From Dama dama (lineage: Eukaryota > Chordata > Mammalia > Artiodactyla > Cervidae), in the NCBI RefSeq assembly GCF_033118175.1, contig NC_083711.1, positions 44,278,001-44,342,000 of the forward strand: a DNA stretch of 64,000 bases, in the 5' to 3' direction. Within the stretch, counting starts at the first letter, position 1; every line of letters begins with the position of its first letter. Under the pieces are notes generated by a model that saw only the letters and a list, made by a program, of their open reading frames with translations, ran no database searches and was not told the origin of the DNA. Positions 1-10,782 of the stretch are shown here, in pieces. The position numbers were made by a program, and so were the translations under genes.

Positions 1-290
1 TGTATTCAATGACCCAGACCCCATGGCAGGCCACTGTCTACCCACACCTCCGCAGGAGACTCCTAAACACACACAGGCAAATCTGGCTCAGTCTCCTGTG
101 GGGTCACTGCTCCTTTCTCCCAGGTCCTGTTGTGCACAAGGCCCTGTTTGTGCCCCCAAGAGTCTGTTTCCCCCAGTCCCGGGGAATTTCTGCAATCAAA
201 TCTCACTGGCCTCCACAGTGAAATTTCCTGGGGGTCCTCAGACAATTTGCTAGGTCCCCAGGCTGGGAAATCCATTGTGGATCACTGAAC
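1..290 (-). mobile_element. BovB LINE 5'-region fragment, inverted
   Basis: Read on the minus strand, this piece aligns by eye with the plus-strand piece at 17691-17900: both carry GGAGGC..TTGATT, a GGGGAAACAGA motif, a CTTGTGCACA.CAGGACC motif and a GTGGCCTGC motif in the same order. That segment belongs to the 5' part of BovB, upstream of its endonuclease. It abuts the sense-orientation BovB at about position 290 and continues past the left edge, so its full extent is unknown. The 70-codon minus-strand frame at 63-275 is not a recognised gene. Confidence 0.7.
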
Positions 291-2697
291 TATCACCAGA
301 TGGTCAATACCAAAATCAGATTGATTATATTCTTTGAGGCCAAAGATGGAGAAGCTTAATAAGTGAAGTCACTCAGTCGTGTCTGACTCTTTGTGACCCT
401 GTGAACTATAGCCTACCAGTCTCCTCCGTCCATGGGATTTTCCAGGCAAGAATACTGAAGTGAGTTGCCATTCCCTTTTCCAGGAGATCTTCCCAACTGA
501 GGGATTGAATCCAGGTCTCCCGCATTGAGGGCAGACGCTTTACTCTCTGAGCCACCAGGGAGGTCCAGAGAAGCTCAATACACTCAGCAAAACCAAGACT
601 GGGAGCTGACTGTGGCTCAGATCATGAACACCTTATTGCAAAAATCAGACTTAAGTTGAAGAAAGTGGGGAGAACCACTAGACCATTCAGTTATAACCTT
701 GAATCAAATCCCTTCTGACTATAGAGTGGAAGTGACAAATAGATTCAAGGGATTAGATCAGATAGACAGAGTACCTGAAGAAATATGGATGGAAATTCAT
801 GACTTTGTACATGAGGTAGTAATCCAAACCATCCCCAAGAAAAAGAAACTCAAAAAAGCAAAATGTTTGTCTGTCAAAGCCTTACAAATAGCTAAGAAAA
901 GAAGAGAAGTGAAAGACAAAGGAGAAAGGAAAAGGTATACCCATCTGAATTCAGAGTCCCAAAGAATAGCACAGAGAGATAAAAAAGCCTTCCTCAGTGA
1001 TCAATGTAAAGAAATAGAGGAAAACAATAAATGGGAAAGATTAGAGATCTCTTCAAGAAAACTAGAGATACCAAGAGAATATTTCTTGCAAAGATGGGCA
1101 GAACAAAGGACAGAAATGGTATAGACCCAACAGAAGCAGAAGATATTAAGAATAGGTGGCAAGAATACACAGAAGAACTATACAAAAAAGATCTGAATCA
1201 CCCAGATAACCACGATGGTGTGATCACTCACCGAGAGCCAGACATTCTGGAATGGGAAGTCAAGTGGGCCTTAGGAAGCATCGCTACGAACAAAGCTAGT
1301 GGAGGTGATGGAATTCCAGTTGAGCTATTTCAAATGCAAAATGATGATGCTGTGAAAGTGCTGCTCTCAATATACTAGCAAATTTAGAAAACTCAGAGTT
1401 GGCCACAGGGCTGGAAATGCTCACTTTCCAATCCCAAAGAAAAGCAATGCAAACTTTTCCAAGTTAGGCTTCAGCAGTATGTGAATTGAGAAATTCCAGA
1501 TGTTCATGCTGGATTTAGAAAAAGCAGAGGAACCAGAGATCAAATTGCCATCATCAGTTGGATCATAGAAAAAACAAGATAATTCCTGAAAAGCATCTAC
1601 TTCTGCTTTATTGACCATACCAAAATCTTTTATTGTGTGGATCACAACAAACTGTGGAATATTCTTAAAGAGATGAGAATACAGACCATCTTACTTGCCT
1701 CCTGAGAAATCTATATACAGGTCAAGAAGCAACAGTTAGAACTGGACATGGAACAACAGACTGGTTCTAAATTTGCAAAGGAGTATGTCAAAGCTGTATC
1801 CTGTCACCTGGCTTATTTAACTTATATGCAGAGTACATCATGCGAAATGCTAGGCAGGATGAAGCACAAGCTGGAATCAAAATTGCAAGGAGAAATGTCA
1901 ATAATCTCAGATGTAAGGATGACACCACCCTTCTGGCAGAAAGCAAAGAAGATCTAAAAGAGCTTCATGATGAAAGTGAAAGAAGAGTGAAAAAGTTGGC
2001 TTAAAATTCAACATTCAGAAAACTAAGATCATGGCATCCAGTCCCATCACTTCATGGCAGATAGATGGGGAGAGTATGGGAACAGTGACAGACTTTATTT
2101 GGTGGGGGGGTGGGGGGCTCCAAAATCACTGCATATGGTGACTGAAGTATGGAATTAAAAGATGTTTGCTTCTTGGAAGAAAAGCTATGACCAACTTAGA
2201 TAGCATATTAAAAAGCAGATCCATTATCTTGCCAAACAAAGGTCCATCTAGTCAAAGATTTGGTTTTTCCAGTAGTCATGTATGGATTTGAGAGCTGGAC
2301 TATAAAGAAAGCTGAGCACTGAAGAATTGATGCTTTTGAACTGTAGTGTTGGAGAAGACTCTTGAAAGTCCCTTGGACTGCAAGGAGAGCCAACCAGTCC
2401 ATCCTAAAAGAAATCAGTCCTGAATATTTATTGGAAGGACTGACGCTGAAGCTGAAGCTCCAATACTTTGTCCACCTAATGCAAAGAAGTGACTCATTAG
2501 AAAAGACCCTGATGCTGGGAAAGATTGAAGGCAGGAGGAGAAGGGGACGACAGAGGATGAGATGGTTGGAGGGCATCATCGACTCGATGGACTTTAGTTT
2601 AAACATGCTCTGGGAGCTGGTGATGGACAGGGAAACCTGGCATCCTGCTGTCCATGGTGTCACAAAGAGTCAGACACGACTGAGCGACTTTACTGAT
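291..2697 (+). mobile_element. BovB LINE (RTE clade), 5'-truncated, decayed
   Basis: The sequence runs from the end of the BovB endonuclease region (TCACCAGATGGTCAATACC at 293-311) through the reverse transcriptase to the 3' end (CGACTGAGCGAC near 2680). BovB encodes an endonuclease-reverse transcriptase that copies its RNA at a nicked target. The reading frame is broken: open pieces lie at 699-1124, 1031-1378, 1748-1957 and 2362-2700, in different frames. The RT catalytic box, which reads YADD in sibling copies, is damaged here (about 1909-1925, giving C-K-D-D). A Bov-tA SINE interrupts it at 361-568. The 5' half of the element is missing and an inverted 5' piece sits directly upstream. Confidence 0.92.
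361..568 (-). mobile_element. Bov-tA SINE
   Basis: This is a tRNA-derived ruminant SINE in reverse orientation. It starts with the Bov-A 3' end (CACTCAGTCGTGTCTGACTC) and finishes with the tRNA-like head (GAGCCACCAGGGAGG). It sits inside the BovB copy and is flanked by an 11-bp target-site duplication, AGAAGCTTAAT at 350-360 and AGAAGCTCAAT at 569-579 with one mismatch, which shows it inserted after the BovB. Confidence 0.93.
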
Positions 2698-3789
2698 TGA
2701 GTTGCTTAGTCACAGGATTCAGGCATCCCTGAGAAAGTGTGACTTCAGGTAATGCATATCTCTGCAGCCAAGTCAGACTGAAGTAGTTGATAGCTGGAGA
2801 CAGTCTGCTGACCACATTCCTCAGCAGGAGGCAGCAAGCTGAGTCTCGAAATTCGATCTGGTTGGCAAGGTGATCCTGTCTACTTCCTTCCATCAATTGT
2901 GCTACTTGGATCCCCTCTCCGTATATGTTTGTGGAGTAGCTCCCTCAAAATTCCATTGAACAGTTCTTTCTGAAAGGAGACTAACAGAAGGATGTGTCTG
3001 TAAAAGACCTCAGACTTTGCAAAAGCAGTCACTGTTAGTACTTCAGTTGTAATTCATTGTCATCATCCTCCGCCGTTCATTCTAGATTCTCCTTGCCCTC
3101 AGTTCGTACTTCTTTTTGGACTTGATGTATGTGTGGCCATTGGTATGATCCAGAGTTTCATCCACAAGATAAGTCCTAGTCACTATGCCCTTCTTAATTT
3201 GGAGTTACTGTACTTTCCTAATTATATTCACAGTTGGGCAAGAAACATCAAAAATCCCTTAAATTCATTATCTGTATCTTCCCTGCATTTACTGGGTAGC
3301 ATATACCCCCTTATTAACAGTATCAATTACAGTTGCAAAAAACATTGACTTTCCTTCTTGTTGCTATTTCTTGGATAAAAATAACCCCAAAGTGTCTGGG
3401 CAATAGGTATATGTAATAGTCCTGTAGAATTCTTTCCTCTGTTACTTTGGGCCTAGTACTTATAATCCTGCAGTGCCCAGATGCAGAGATATTTCAAAAG
3501 CTCCTGGTATATCATTAGAAGTGTTAATAATAACTGAGGATACTCTTGTTTCCATGCCTTGCTTCCCATTCCCATGTATTTGTCCTCTGAAGAAGCAGTG
3601 CAAAATAAACATTTTTTTCAATACATGTTAATGATCCTGGATAAGGCATGCTATTCTTACAAAACATTTCCTTAGAGCTGCTATGCCCAGTGTATCTTCC
3701 GCAGGCCAGTGGGCTTCTGGGTGGTGCAATAAGTGACAGAAATATTAGATCTTGTATAGCATTTTTAGTTCAAATGTGCTCAGTGGTCT

Positions 3790-4180
3790 GATACAATATT
3801 CTAAGGGATTCTTTGTCCATAGACCAAATGTTCCATAAGCTCACTGAAGTAGGTACTAGTCAATGCCCTGCTAACAAGAAAGGCAAACCCATACTCAGAA
3901 TATATGTCTATGCACGTGAGAACAAACTCCTGATCCCATCAGAATGGAAGGAACACAATATAATAAATTTGCCACCAAGTATTATAGGTTTCCTCCAGTA
4001 TGATGGAATTTGGGGTTTTATTGCTGGTGTCTGTTGTTGGCAATTTAGATCATTTTTGGCAGTGGGAGTTCATTCTGTTAGGCTTCTGCCTCAGCAACCA
4101 CAGCTTCTTCAGTCATATCTTTTCATGAGAACACTGGCTTGTCCATTAAAAGACAAGGTGTCAGCTATTGGATGACACCA
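3790..4180 (-). pseudogene. ERVL pol relic, integrase portion
   Basis: This is the best-matching part of the ERVL block, on the minus strand. In the family this portion encodes the integrase that joins viral DNA to the chromosome. The frame holds several stops on the coding strand, so no product is possible. The plus-strand open frame at 3813-4175 (120 codons) is an antisense shadow of it. Assignment rests on nucleotide resemblance to ERVL integrase as I remember it, not on an alignment. Confidence 0.6.
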
Positions 4181-4314
4181 TCTAGCCAGGCAATTTTATT
4201 TACTTAATAGTTCAGTGCTTCTTCAATGGTGAAAACTCTCTAGTGGACAATAATATGAGATAAAAATGTCATGCTTACTTCAATATGTCCATCCACATGC
4301 ATTTACCTCATAAT

Positions 4315-4509
4315 GAAAAAAGAAAGTGAAAGTTGTTCAATCATGTCTGACTCTTTGCCACCCATGGAGTCCATAGGATTCTCCAGGCCAGAATACTGGA
4401 GTGGGTAGCTTTTCCCTTCTTCGGGGCTCTTCCCAACCCAGGAATAGAACCCAGGTCCCCTGCATTGCAGGCGGATTCTTTACCAGCTGAGCCACGAGGC
4501 AAGCCCTTG
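4315..4509 (-). mobile_element. Bov-tA SINE
   Basis: A reverse-oriented Bov-tA with the body motifs TCTCCAGGCCAGAATACTGG and CTGCATTGCAGGCGG. It is flanked by a 9-bp duplication, CCTCATAAT at 4306-4314 and 4510-4518, and interrupts the ERVL block. Confidence 0.92.
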
Positions 4510-5029
4510 CCTCATAATACTTTCCTCCTATTTCCCCATCTGTTTTCCTCCAATTTCTTGACCATTTGTCCAGAAGATTTGTCTCTATCCTCAAAACTAT
4601 TTATGTTCTAATTTTGATTCATTGCTTTTTGCTGAAGTGGAAAAGTAGACGCACTGTCCAAAGAATTTCCTTAGATATTATCTTTCAAGTTCACCCCTGA
4701 GTAGACTATAATAAAACTGCTGTCCACTTTTTATGTGCACCCATACAATGAAATGACCCTTGTATAAATTAAGTTCAGATATTTTTATCCTTATTTAGGA
4801 GGTCATACAGAATTTCTCATCAGCCATAGGTGTGACTTGAGAGTAGGGTACTGGTATAAACTATTAATGCCTTGAGAGTTGTGGGGTTTTATAAGTGAAA
4901 AAGTTATAACAACTTCATGTTTACTTTGGAAAGAATTCCCAGAACACTCCTGATTAACTATATTTCCTAAGTAGTTTTAGAATATGTCAGGTTCCTGAAT
5001 CTTCACAGAGTCTATGTTCCACCCTCTAG

Positions 5030-5400
5030 AGTATAGATGCCTTACCAAATCTTCCAGCATGCTAGTCATGTCATGCTCATAAAACTCAACCAAAATATTA
5101 CTATCAATGTGATAAATCACGGTGATGTTCTGCAGTATGTCCAAGATATCCAGATATCCTCTGACTATATTGTGATGGAAAGCAGAATAATTGACATGAC
5201 TATAAAACTAAATCAGTATAGCTGTTCATGACATGAGTGCATACAGTTTCTGACCTTCTTTTTTGATTGAAATAGAAAATAACGTATTCACTAAATCAAT
5301 GGCCAAATGCCATGCCCCCAGGCTATATTAATCTGCTTTAGCAAAAATACTATATTTGATTGCTTGACTGATTTTGCAATAGTGTACAGTTATTTTTCAT
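5030..5400 (-). pseudogene. ERVL pol relic, reverse transcriptase portion
   Basis: On the minus strand this stretch resembles the RT portion of ERVL pol. Antisense landmarks that I recognise from the family include CGGTGATGTTCTGCAGTATG near 5119 and AAGATATCCAGATATCC near 5142. It lies upstream, in sense orientation, of the integrase portion as expected. It carries multiple stops and indels. Assignment is by remembered nucleotide pattern only. Confidence 0.55.
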
Positions 5401-5825
5401 GATCCATTTGGGTTTTATAGGAGTTTAACTACTGAAGTGCAGGAAGACACATAGGACACTGATTGTCTCCTCTACATCCTTTAGGTCTATAACGTGATAT
5501 CTCCTCATAGCTCTGAATGAGATATTATTTTGTACTTACTATCTTGGCTGGAGATGGCCAGTTTAAGAGACTTTTAGTTTACTTGCCACCACTTAATAGC
5601 TTCTAACCTACAGATCAAGAACATAAGTATCGTGCAAACTACCAACTATGACAATTCTTATTGCATATTTGTTGTTATTGTTTTAGTTGCTAAAACAGTT
5701 GCTCATACAGTGTAAGCCAGACCCTAGCTAAGGTTTAATTTATTGTTTGATTTTTATTTATTACTACATTAAGAGAGTGGTCATGATGACACTTCAAGAC
5801 TCAGGATATCAGTGACAGTTAGGTA

Positions 5826-6472
5826 CTCCTTCATGGCAGAGAGATGGGGAAACAGTGGAAACTGGCTGACTTTATTTTTCTGGGCTCCAAAATCACTGCA
5901 GATGGTGATTGCAGCCATGAAATTAAGACGCTTACTCCTTGGAAGGAATGTTATAACCAACCTAGACAGCATATTAAAAAGCAGAGATATTACTTTGCCA
6001 ACAAAGGTCCATCTGGTCAAGCCTATGGTTTTTCCAGTGGTCATGTATGGATGTAAGAGTTGGACTATAAAGAAAGCTGAGCACCGAAGAATTGATGCTT
6101 TTTAACTGTGGTGTTGGAGAAGACTCTTGAGAGTCCCTTGGACTGCAAGGAGATCCAACCAGTCCACCCTAAAGGAGATCAGTCCTGAGTGTTCATTGGA
6201 AGGACTGGTGTTGAAGCTGAAACTCCAATACTTTGGCCACCTGATGCGATGAGCTGATTTATTGGAAAAGACCCTGATACTGGGAAAGGTTGATGGCAGG
6301 AGGAGAAAGGGACGACAGAGGATGAGATGGTTGGATGGCATCATCAACTCGATGGACATGGGTTTGGGTGGACTCTGGGAGTTGGTGATGGCCAGGGAGA
6401 CCTGGCGTGCTGCGATTCATGGGGTCACAAAGAGTCAGACATGACTGAGCAACTGAACTGAACTGAACTCAA
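5826..6472 (+). mobile_element. BovB LINE 3' end
   Basis: A 5'-truncated BovB copy of about 650 bp, starting in the post-RT region (TCATGGCAGAGAGATGGGGA) and ending in the family's terminal motif (CGTGCTGC at 6405-6412, then GAACTGAACTGAACT). Only out-of-frame open pieces remain (5812-6105, 6262-6444). It inserted into the ERVL block and is followed within 20 bp by an inverted scrap of the same 3' end. Confidence 0.92.
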
Positions 6473-6488
6473 CATTCATAATAGTGTT

Positions 6489-6543
6489 TTCAGTTCAGTT
6501 CAGTCACTTAGTCATGTCCAACTCTTTGCGACCCCATGAATCA
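6489..6543 (-). mobile_element. BovB LINE 3' terminal scrap, inverted
   Basis: About 55 bp beginning CAGTTCAGTTCAGTCAC and running to GCGACCCCATGAATC. It is the reverse complement of the last 55 bp of the copy just upstream (6415-6470), giving a tail-to-tail pair. Confidence 0.85.
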
Positions 6544-7429
6544 CTCCATTTCCCAGTTCAGTTGCTCATATAAACTGTCCTATGGTCCTTTGAAGAAGTA
6601 CTGATAGATTCATTTCACATATAAATAACCTGGGATTGCAGAGTCACTTCTTCCTAAAAATGCAGCCACCTCTTCAGTTCAAGAATTTTGGGTCGGATCA
6701 CTTGATCAGTTTTAAAACTTGAGATGGAAATCATGAATCTTTATTTGCAGGGTTGACCTCAGAATTCTAGTTATTTTTTCTCGATTTTTTTTCTCATGGC
6801 ACAGCCATCTGTTTCTTTATACCTAGGTTGGAAATGGTTAATACAATGGCAATTTACTCATCTCCATAACTATTTGTGAGTCAGAATAGTGGTGACTCTT
6901 GGTCACCACGTAAACCTTGGTAGTTATTATATTTACAATCTTCTTCTGGCTTGTGGCATATAAGTACTATAATGTGCTCTTTACTATGAGGTGTTATAAT
7001 AGGCATTACTATCAGACAAGTTTTGAAACTGACTCTTTTACTGTCAGGTTTGGACTTATAGAAGAAAACCACCCCTGAATTCATTGGAGATGCTGGTGCC
7101 CTTTTCACCAGCACATTCATTATAAACATCTTAACTGGTATGCTTGTGGTCTGTTATTTTCCTTAGAACACACTCTCTGGTGGGTCTTCCAGTATATCTT
7201 CTGTTGGATATACTTGGAAGTATATCCACATAGTATATCCATTCTAGGACACTGAAATTACTGAGCATTATAGTCCTTTTACCATTGTTTTCCCTGAAAC
7301 TTTCAACACTTCAACTTCACTTAGCATGGAATGTTATTTTTTCATGTTTAGGATACTGACCTGTTAATAACCTTACTACATATATTTGATCTGAGGCCAG
7401 TGATACACAAAGACCCTAAAACCTTCTCG

Positions 7430-7574
7430 TGAGTCAAGTATTACCCCATATTTAAATCCCATTTCAGAATAAATAATCACACCAAGAATAACATACAATT
7501 CATACATGTACATGTATATAAATTCTATGAAAATACATCTTAAAATATGCAGAATACATTATATATACTCTATG

Positions 7575-7626
<52 letters not shown>

Positions 7627-8537
7627 GTGTTATATGGATATACAAGAGCACATATATTTGTAGGTAGATAAATAAAGAGATAAAGAATAATTTCTCTATA
7701 AAAAATTGTTGAGTTGTTGTAAACCTCCTTATACTAATTCCTAAGAGTAAAACAATAAAACATGTGTCCAATAGTGGGCATTTGATATATATTATTATTT
7801 TCCTTTCTTGAAATAAACTCTTCTTTAAGTACAAATTCTTTTGTTATAAAAGAAGTACTGAATATTTATTTATCTGTGAGCATGTGGATCAAGAAAGCAA
7901 AGAACAGAAACTATTGTTATCTATTTCGTCACCAGCATTTTAAGTCAAACTCTTCTGTGCTGAAATGATAAAGTATTTGGCACATAAAAAATCTGTCATA
8001 TAAATATAATTTTGATACAAGTTGGAGCAGAGAAATTATTATACTGTTGTAAGAAAGACTACTATCAAGTAAACCTAGGACAAAATATAAAACTACAAAG
8101 TAGTAGAATGCAAACATATAAGAATATTCTTACCATACTGTTCAAGATGATACAGAAAACAAATCTTAATGCTAAAAAGTAAATCATGATTTGAAGATTT
8201 GAATTGTTGGAGCTGGGAAATTTTCTAAATTCTTAAAAGGACAGAGATATTTCATTAATAAGGAAACAAACTCCTTTAATAATTGCATAACACTATACAA
8301 AATTTAATTCAAACTACAGAGATGATTCTTCTGATTGCTATTGCTGTAGTATAATCTGCCCCAAATTATTCACATAAAATAAGTACTTGATTAATTTCAA
8401 AAATTCTGTTGATCAACAATTTGGACATAATGCAGTCGGATGACTTATCTCCCTTGCATAATATTTGTGGCCTCAGATGGGATCACCAGATAACTGAGTT
8501 TGACTCAAACAGCTAAGGAGTCCTCAAAAGGCTAGTG
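7430..8537. other. AT-rich intergenic DNA
   Basis: No gene or named repeat is recognised apart from the microsatellite at 7574-7631. Short open frames (for example 7559-7834 and 7929-8117 on the minus strand) are composed of low-complexity codons and look incidental. Confidence 0.6.
7574..7631. repeat. (TA)n(TG)n microsatellite
   Basis: An alternating TA tract passes directly into a TG tract broken by a single TT. Compound dinucleotide tracts of this sort are length-variable in mammals. Confidence 0.95.
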
Positions 8538-8754
8538 GCTGAAAAAGTGTTAGTCATTCAGTCCTGTCTGACTCTTTGTGAACCCATGGACTATAGCCCA
8601 GCAGGCTCCTCTCACCACAGAATTCTCCGTGCAAGATTACTGGAGAAGGTTGCCATTTCCTTCTCCGGGGGATTTTACCTATCCAGGAATCAAATTCAGG
8701 TCTCCTGCATTGCAGGTGGACTCTTTATTGTCTGAGCCATCAAGGAAGTGCCTG
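8538..8754 (-). mobile_element. Bov-tA SINE
   Basis: A reverse-oriented, diverged Bov-tA: TTAGTCATTCAGTCCTGTCTG at its left and CTCCTGCATTGCAGGTGGAC near its right. The target duplication is not clear; a 25-bp-period tandem repeat begins at its right edge. Confidence 0.88.
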
Positions 8755-8797
8755 AAGCTAAGTACAAAGGCTAATTACAAAGCTAAGTACAAAGGCT
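8755..8797. repeat. Short tandem duplication
   Basis: The 18-mer AAGCTAAGTACAAAGGCT occurs at 8755-8772 and again at 8780-8797, a period of 25 bp, immediately after the SINE. Confidence 0.85.
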
Positions 8798-9644
8798 TTT
8801 ATTTCCAGATAGATTCTTATTTTGCATACACATTTCTGGGCTGTGTGTGATCACCCAATGGCTTGGTGTTTCCAGCATGATAACTAGGTTCCACAAGAAT
8901 GCGTTCTAAGAAAGTGATCATTCCAGAGGAACTAGGGAGAAGATGCATGGTCTTTTCTGGTCTTGCCTTGGATGGAAATTATCTATTATCAATTCTTCCA
9001 TACTCTACTACCTAAAACTACACAGTCTTGTCCAGATCCAAGGGGAGAGGATACAGACCTGATCTCTCAAGGGAAGGGAGTTGAAACATGCCCTTTTTTC
9101 TTTTTAATTGTCACATGCAGAACTAAAATAAAAAGGACTGGTTTTTGTGGTTTCAAGAATTAATCTAGATGAATAAAAATGTAATATTGGGTATTACTAA
9201 GTATTACAAGTAAAATGTATTTTCATTTGAGTAGAATTGCTGGGTGATAGATGAAAGAAGCCAAATCTTTCAATATTCTCCAATACAACTTTATGTATCA
9301 CAACTTGAAACAATATTTTCAAACATAAATAGTGTGGCTTTGTTACCTAACTAAGGTCAAATAAACACAGCTTTCAACATTTTTATATTCAAAGTATTCT
9401 GTAAGTTCCTACCAAATAATACCATGACATTAAAAAAGGATTACAAATTTTCTAATAGTAGTCTCTCAATTCTGATTGTAAAAAGGTCATCTTTACATAA
9501 TGTTGAAAAAATGTACGTTTTATTTTATAATGTCTGGTTTTAAGTACTCCTACTAATACTGGTCACTCCATAATAAAGATAAGGTAAAATCCAGTACCAT
9601 CTCCAGAATCATATGATTAGTTGTGCCATGTATTTGTACCCCAC
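8798..9644. other. Intergenic DNA, no feature recognised
   Basis: AT-rich unique-looking sequence. I see no coding frame of note, RNA gene or named repeat. Confidence 0.55.
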
Positions 9645-9656
9645 CTTACAAAGAAG

Positions 9657-9862
9657 TAAGCCACTTACCTGGTGGCTCAGACGGTAAAGCGTCTGCCTAC
9701 AATGAGGGAGATCCGGGTTCAATCCCTGGGTTGGGAAGATCTCCTTGAGAAGGAAATGGCACCCATTCCAGTATTCCTGCCTGGAGAATCCCATGGATGG
9801 AGGAGCCTGGTAGGCTACAGTCCATGGGGTCACAAAGATTCAGATATGACTCAGCGACTTCA
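9657..9862 (+). mobile_element. Bov-tA SINE
   Basis: A forward Bov-tA. The tRNA-like head (CCTGGTGGCTCAGACGGTAA, then GGGTTCAATCC) leads into the Bov-A body (GTATTCCTGCCTGGAGAATC). A perfect 12-bp duplication, CTTACAAAGAAG, flanks it at 9645-9656 and 9863-9874, so insertion is recent. Confidence 0.95.
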
Positions 9863-9874
9863 CTTACAAAGAAG

Positions 9875-10782
9875 AGAACAGTAGAAGGAATGATCGTGCG
9901 ATAGAGCTAAATATTGTAACTAATATGAGAAATTTCTTTAAAAGATCTCAACAGAATTAACCAGCAAGCTTCAATTGTCACACGCCCTCCCCATAAATAC
10001 CCTAGATACGTGTTGCACAGTAGGATAGCAGCTCTTGAGATGTAAGAATATATTTTTCATAAAATAAATTTCTACTTTTCTTGTGTTTCAGAATCATAAT
10101 GCTTAAAATATTTACTCTCCTATAAATGGGCCGCTCTAGAACTTTCAGAGACGATTTCACCAATGGCTTAAACTTATCTAATGATGTAGATTCATTAGCC
10201 AACTAAAAAGGAGAAAAGGAAGGGGCTCTTAAAAGATGTTTTCAGAGGTTTTTTCATTCCATAGGAAAAGCAGGATTCATGTGAAAGTAATTTTTTAATA
10301 AAAATGTCTTAATGAATCTATTAATCATGCAAAAATTCATTCAGAACATAATTTGAAAGCAATAGGCTTAGGCAATGAGACAGTAAGCAGCTGTGAATAA
10401 TAAAAAAAAAAAAAATATGGTTGGTTTGCTTATTGTGTGGTGGACATAGGAAAACCTCTGAGTTTCATTAAACATTCTCAGAATTGATATTGATCTAACA
10501 CAAAAGGCTTTGAACCTCTAACAGTTCCAATAGTCTATACATTATTTTTGGTTACAATGCCAAGAACACTGTGTCAAATCTTTTATGGAACCAGCATTCC
10601 TGTTACTTAACTGAGTACAATTTAGTACAGTAGAAAGTTTTTCATTTTGTTTTATCTCTGGTCCTTACCACAAAAACAGATCCAGTTGGTATGTAATCAA
10701 TACATATTACAATGCTTTTCTTTAAAAAAAAAAAAAAAAGGAGAAGAAGAAAGAAAGTTTTTTAGGATTTATTTACTCTCAC
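9875..10782. other. Intergenic DNA with two poly-A tracts
   Basis: No gene is recognised. Poly-A runs lie near 10400-10413 and 10724-10739, but no retrotransposed body could be identified before either of them. Confidence 0.5.

Larger units (their letters stand above)
2700..7430 (-). mobile_element. ERVL-type endogenous retrovirus, internal (pol) region
   Basis: Read on the minus strand, the block follows the pol region of mammalian ERVL elements (class III, spuma-related). The reverse transcriptase part lies near 5030-5400 and the integrase part near 3790-4180, with the region where ERVL encodes a dUTPase below that, so the order fits a single minus-strand copy. Landmarks recalled from the family include CCAAATGTTCCATAAGCTC near 3827 and ACAAGAAAGGCAAACCCATA near 3873. 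No open frame survives, and no LTR was recognised at either end. Later insertions split it: a Bov-tA at 4315-4509 and BovB pieces at 5826-6543. The boundaries are approximate. Confidence 0.72.

Noticed and set aside
3813..4175. A 120-codon plus-strand frame
   Set aside because: It is antisense to the ERVL integrase relic and has no similarity of its own that I recognise.
9657..9740. A tRNA gene at the head of the SINE
   Set aside because: The tRNA-like box is part of the Bov-tA SINE head, repeated throughout the window, and does not fold to an intact tRNA.
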